A DNA stretch of 5,481 nt from Nitriliruptoraceae bacterium (GTDB lineage: Bacteria; Actinomycetota; Nitriliruptoria; Nitriliruptorales; Nitriliruptoraceae): assembly GCA_007118045.1 (NCBI GenBank), contig SKTG01000469.1, positions 1 to 5,481 of the forward strand, read 5' to 3'. Position 1 is the stretch's first letter, and every line of letters begins with the position of its first letter. Below, piece after piece: positions 4,294 to 5,481 of the stretch. The notes under the pieces are model-generated. The model worked only from the letters and a program-made list of their open reading frames with translations, was not told the DNA's origin and ran no database searches. Made by a program: the position numbers and the translations under genes.

Positions 4294-5481
4294 ATGGACC
4301 AGCGCCACCACCAGGGCCACGAGCCGCCGTCCGGGCACGCCTTCGGCCTGGCCAGCCACGCCCTCGACGAGCGCCTGCGGCTGTTCAGCTGGGTCGCCGG
4401 CCCCGACCGGTGGCTCTACCTGTGGATCCTGCGCGTGTTCGACCGCGCACGCCGGGCCTACGAGGTCCGACTGACCACCGAACAGGTCACCGGGTCGCTG
4501 ACCGAGCTCGCGGCCGACGACCCGAGCGTGCCGACGCCGGTCGACCTGCCCTCCAGCCTGGACGCGCTGGTGGACTGGGGTGTGCTCGACCGCAGCCAGG
4601 ACGCCGGGCGGGTCACCAGCATCGCCGAGTACCGCCGGCGTGCGTCGGTCTACCAGCTGACCGAGCTCGGCTTCCTCGCCCACGGCGCCGTGGAACGCGT
4701 CGTCGGCGCCCGTCCCGACGACGCGCAGCTGAAGGCGATCGCGCTCGGATCGATCCTGGAGGACCTCGCCGCGCTGGCCGAGGCCACCACGGCCGGCGAC
4801 GCGGTACGGGTCCACCGATTGCTCGACCGGCTCCACGGCGCGTTGACCGACCTGGCCGACCGGGCCGCACGCTTCTACCTGATGATCGGGGAGCTGGCCC
4901 GCACGGAGGACGCCCGGCCCGAGACCTTCCTGCGCCACAAGGACCTGCTGCTCGACCACCTGCGCGACTTCCACGCCGAGCTGACCCGCTACGGCCCGCT
5001 CATCGGCGCCGCAGTGACGCACGTGCGCGACGTCGGCGAGCACGCGCTGATCGAGCTGGCCGCCGAGGCCGATCCCTCGCCCTTCGCCGCCCCGGCGGAA
5101 CGCGAGCAACGGTGGCGCGAGCACTGGCAGGGCCTGGTGGCCTGGTTCGTGGGCGGCCCGGCCACCCCGCCGACGATCGACCGCCTCGACGCGCGCACCA
5201 CCGGCGCGATCGCCGACCTCGCGGCACTGCTGCGCCAGGTCACCGAGGCCCGCCGTTCGGGGGTGTCACGCGACGCGCAGCTGCGCGAGCTGGCGGCCTG
5301 GTGTTGGTCGGTCCCCTCGGACGCGGACGCCGCCGCGCTGTGGTCGGTGGCCTCGGGGCTGCGCTCGGCCCGGCACCTCTCGCTCACCCACGACGACCCC
5401 GAGGTGATCCCGCCCGACCGCAGCTGGTGGGACGCCGCACCGGTCGCGGTCTCGACCACGCTGCGCGAGCACGGCCGGGCC
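4294..5481 (+). CDS. DUF2397 (TIGR02677) family protein, Wadjet JetA-like kleisin subunit (3' end off the window)
   Basis: There are 396 codons open to the right edge, out of roughly 500 usual for the family. DUF2397 proteins are the JetA, MukF/kleisin-like subunit of one Wadjet subtype (type II, from memory). There they bridge an SMC ATPase that extrudes DNA and a TOPRIM-type nuclease that cuts closed-circular plasmids. Supporting features are an N-terminal DERLRLFSWV...RWLYLWILRVF block (about residues 26-49) and a winged-helix-like segment from about 87 to 127 (SSLDALVDWGVL to YQLTELGF). A helical region with RAARFYLMIGEL (190-201) follows, then long amphipathic helices, and SWWDAAPV then LREHGR near the edge (377-395), a pattern I associate with TIGR02677. 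The ATG at 4294 is preferred; an adjacent GTG (4291) is possible. The Shine-Dalgarno is weak (GGAG at 4275-4278 is far). DUF2398, an SMC-like ATPase and DUF2399 would be expected downstream. The family call rests on pattern recognition, not a search. Confidence 0.8.
   Translation, partial: MDQRHHQGHEPPSGHAFGLASHALDERLRLFSWVAGPDRWLYLWILRVFDRARRAYEVRLTTEQVTGSLTELAADDPSVPTPVDLPSSLDALVDWGVLDRSQDAGRVTSIAEYRRRASVYQLTELGFLAHGAVERVVGARPDDAQLKAIALGSILEDLAALAEATTAGDAVRVHRLLDRLHGALTDLADRAARFYLMIGELARTEDARPETFLRHKDLLLDHLRDFHAELTRYGPLIGAAVTHVRDVGEHALIELAAEADPSPFAAPAEREQRWREHWQGLVAWFVGGPATPPTIDRLDARTTGAIADLAALLRQVTEARRSGVSRDAQLRELAAWCWSVPSDADAAALWSVASGLRSARHLSLTHDDPEVIPPDRSWWDAAPVAVSTTLREHGRA

Noticed and set aside
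4000..5124. Long open frame on the minus strand opposite the DUF2397 gene (374 codons)
   Set aside because: It has Gly/Val/Arg-rich composition with no family features, while the plus strand carries a convincing protein continuing past the window edge.

Overview
The window is very GC-rich (roughly 70-75% by eye) and densely packed, with GC at most third codon positions, Asp/Ala-rich proteins and a RecBCD-type recombination locus. This fits an actinobacterium (Actinomycetota). The acidic low-complexity inserts would suit a deep-branching or salt-tolerant lineage, but the sequence does not fix the genus. All five genes lie on the + strand.

Layout. (1) Nt 1-1031: the 3' end of recB, covering a disordered acidic linker and the C-terminal RecB-family nuclease domain. 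(2) Nt 1028-3505: recD, overlapping recB by ATGA. It is a complete superfamily 1B helicase subunit, enlarged to 825 aa by an acidic N-terminal extension and an internal Ala-Asp-Thr insert, each containing in-frame tandem repeats. (3) Nt 3497-3544: a compact control region with two near-identical 14-bp palindromes 20 bp apart and an extended -10 promoter between them. The first palindrome overlaps the recD stop codon. (4) Nt 3545-4199: a type II toxin-antitoxin pair, a FitA/VapB-like ribbon-helix-helix antitoxin overlapping a VapC-like PIN-domain toxin. (5) Nt 4200-4293: a 94-bp intergenic gap with a weak promoter candidate and short direct repeats. (6) Nt 4294 to the right edge: a gene cut off by the window whose product looks like the TIGR02677/DUF2397 family, the JetA (kleisin-like) subunit of one Wadjet anti-plasmid SMC system.

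How the genes fit together. RecB and RecD belong to the RecBCD helicase-nuclease, which processes DNA double-strand ends and destroys linear foreign DNA; recC would be expected upstream. The DUF2397 gene would open an operon (DUF2397-DUF2398-SMC/TIGR02680-DUF2399) that recognises and cleaves closed-circular plasmids. The toxin-antitoxin module sits between them with its own self-contained operator/promoter. The stretch therefore reads as a small DNA-defence and maintenance neighbourhood: linear-DNA degradation, an addiction/stress module, then circular-DNA restriction. Each family is known. The unusual parts are the operator built into the end of recD, the repeat-bearing inserts in RecD, and the juxtaposition of the three modules. 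I found no RNA genes, insertion sequences, CRISPR arrays or convincing terminators, and no gene-free stretch longer than 94 bp.
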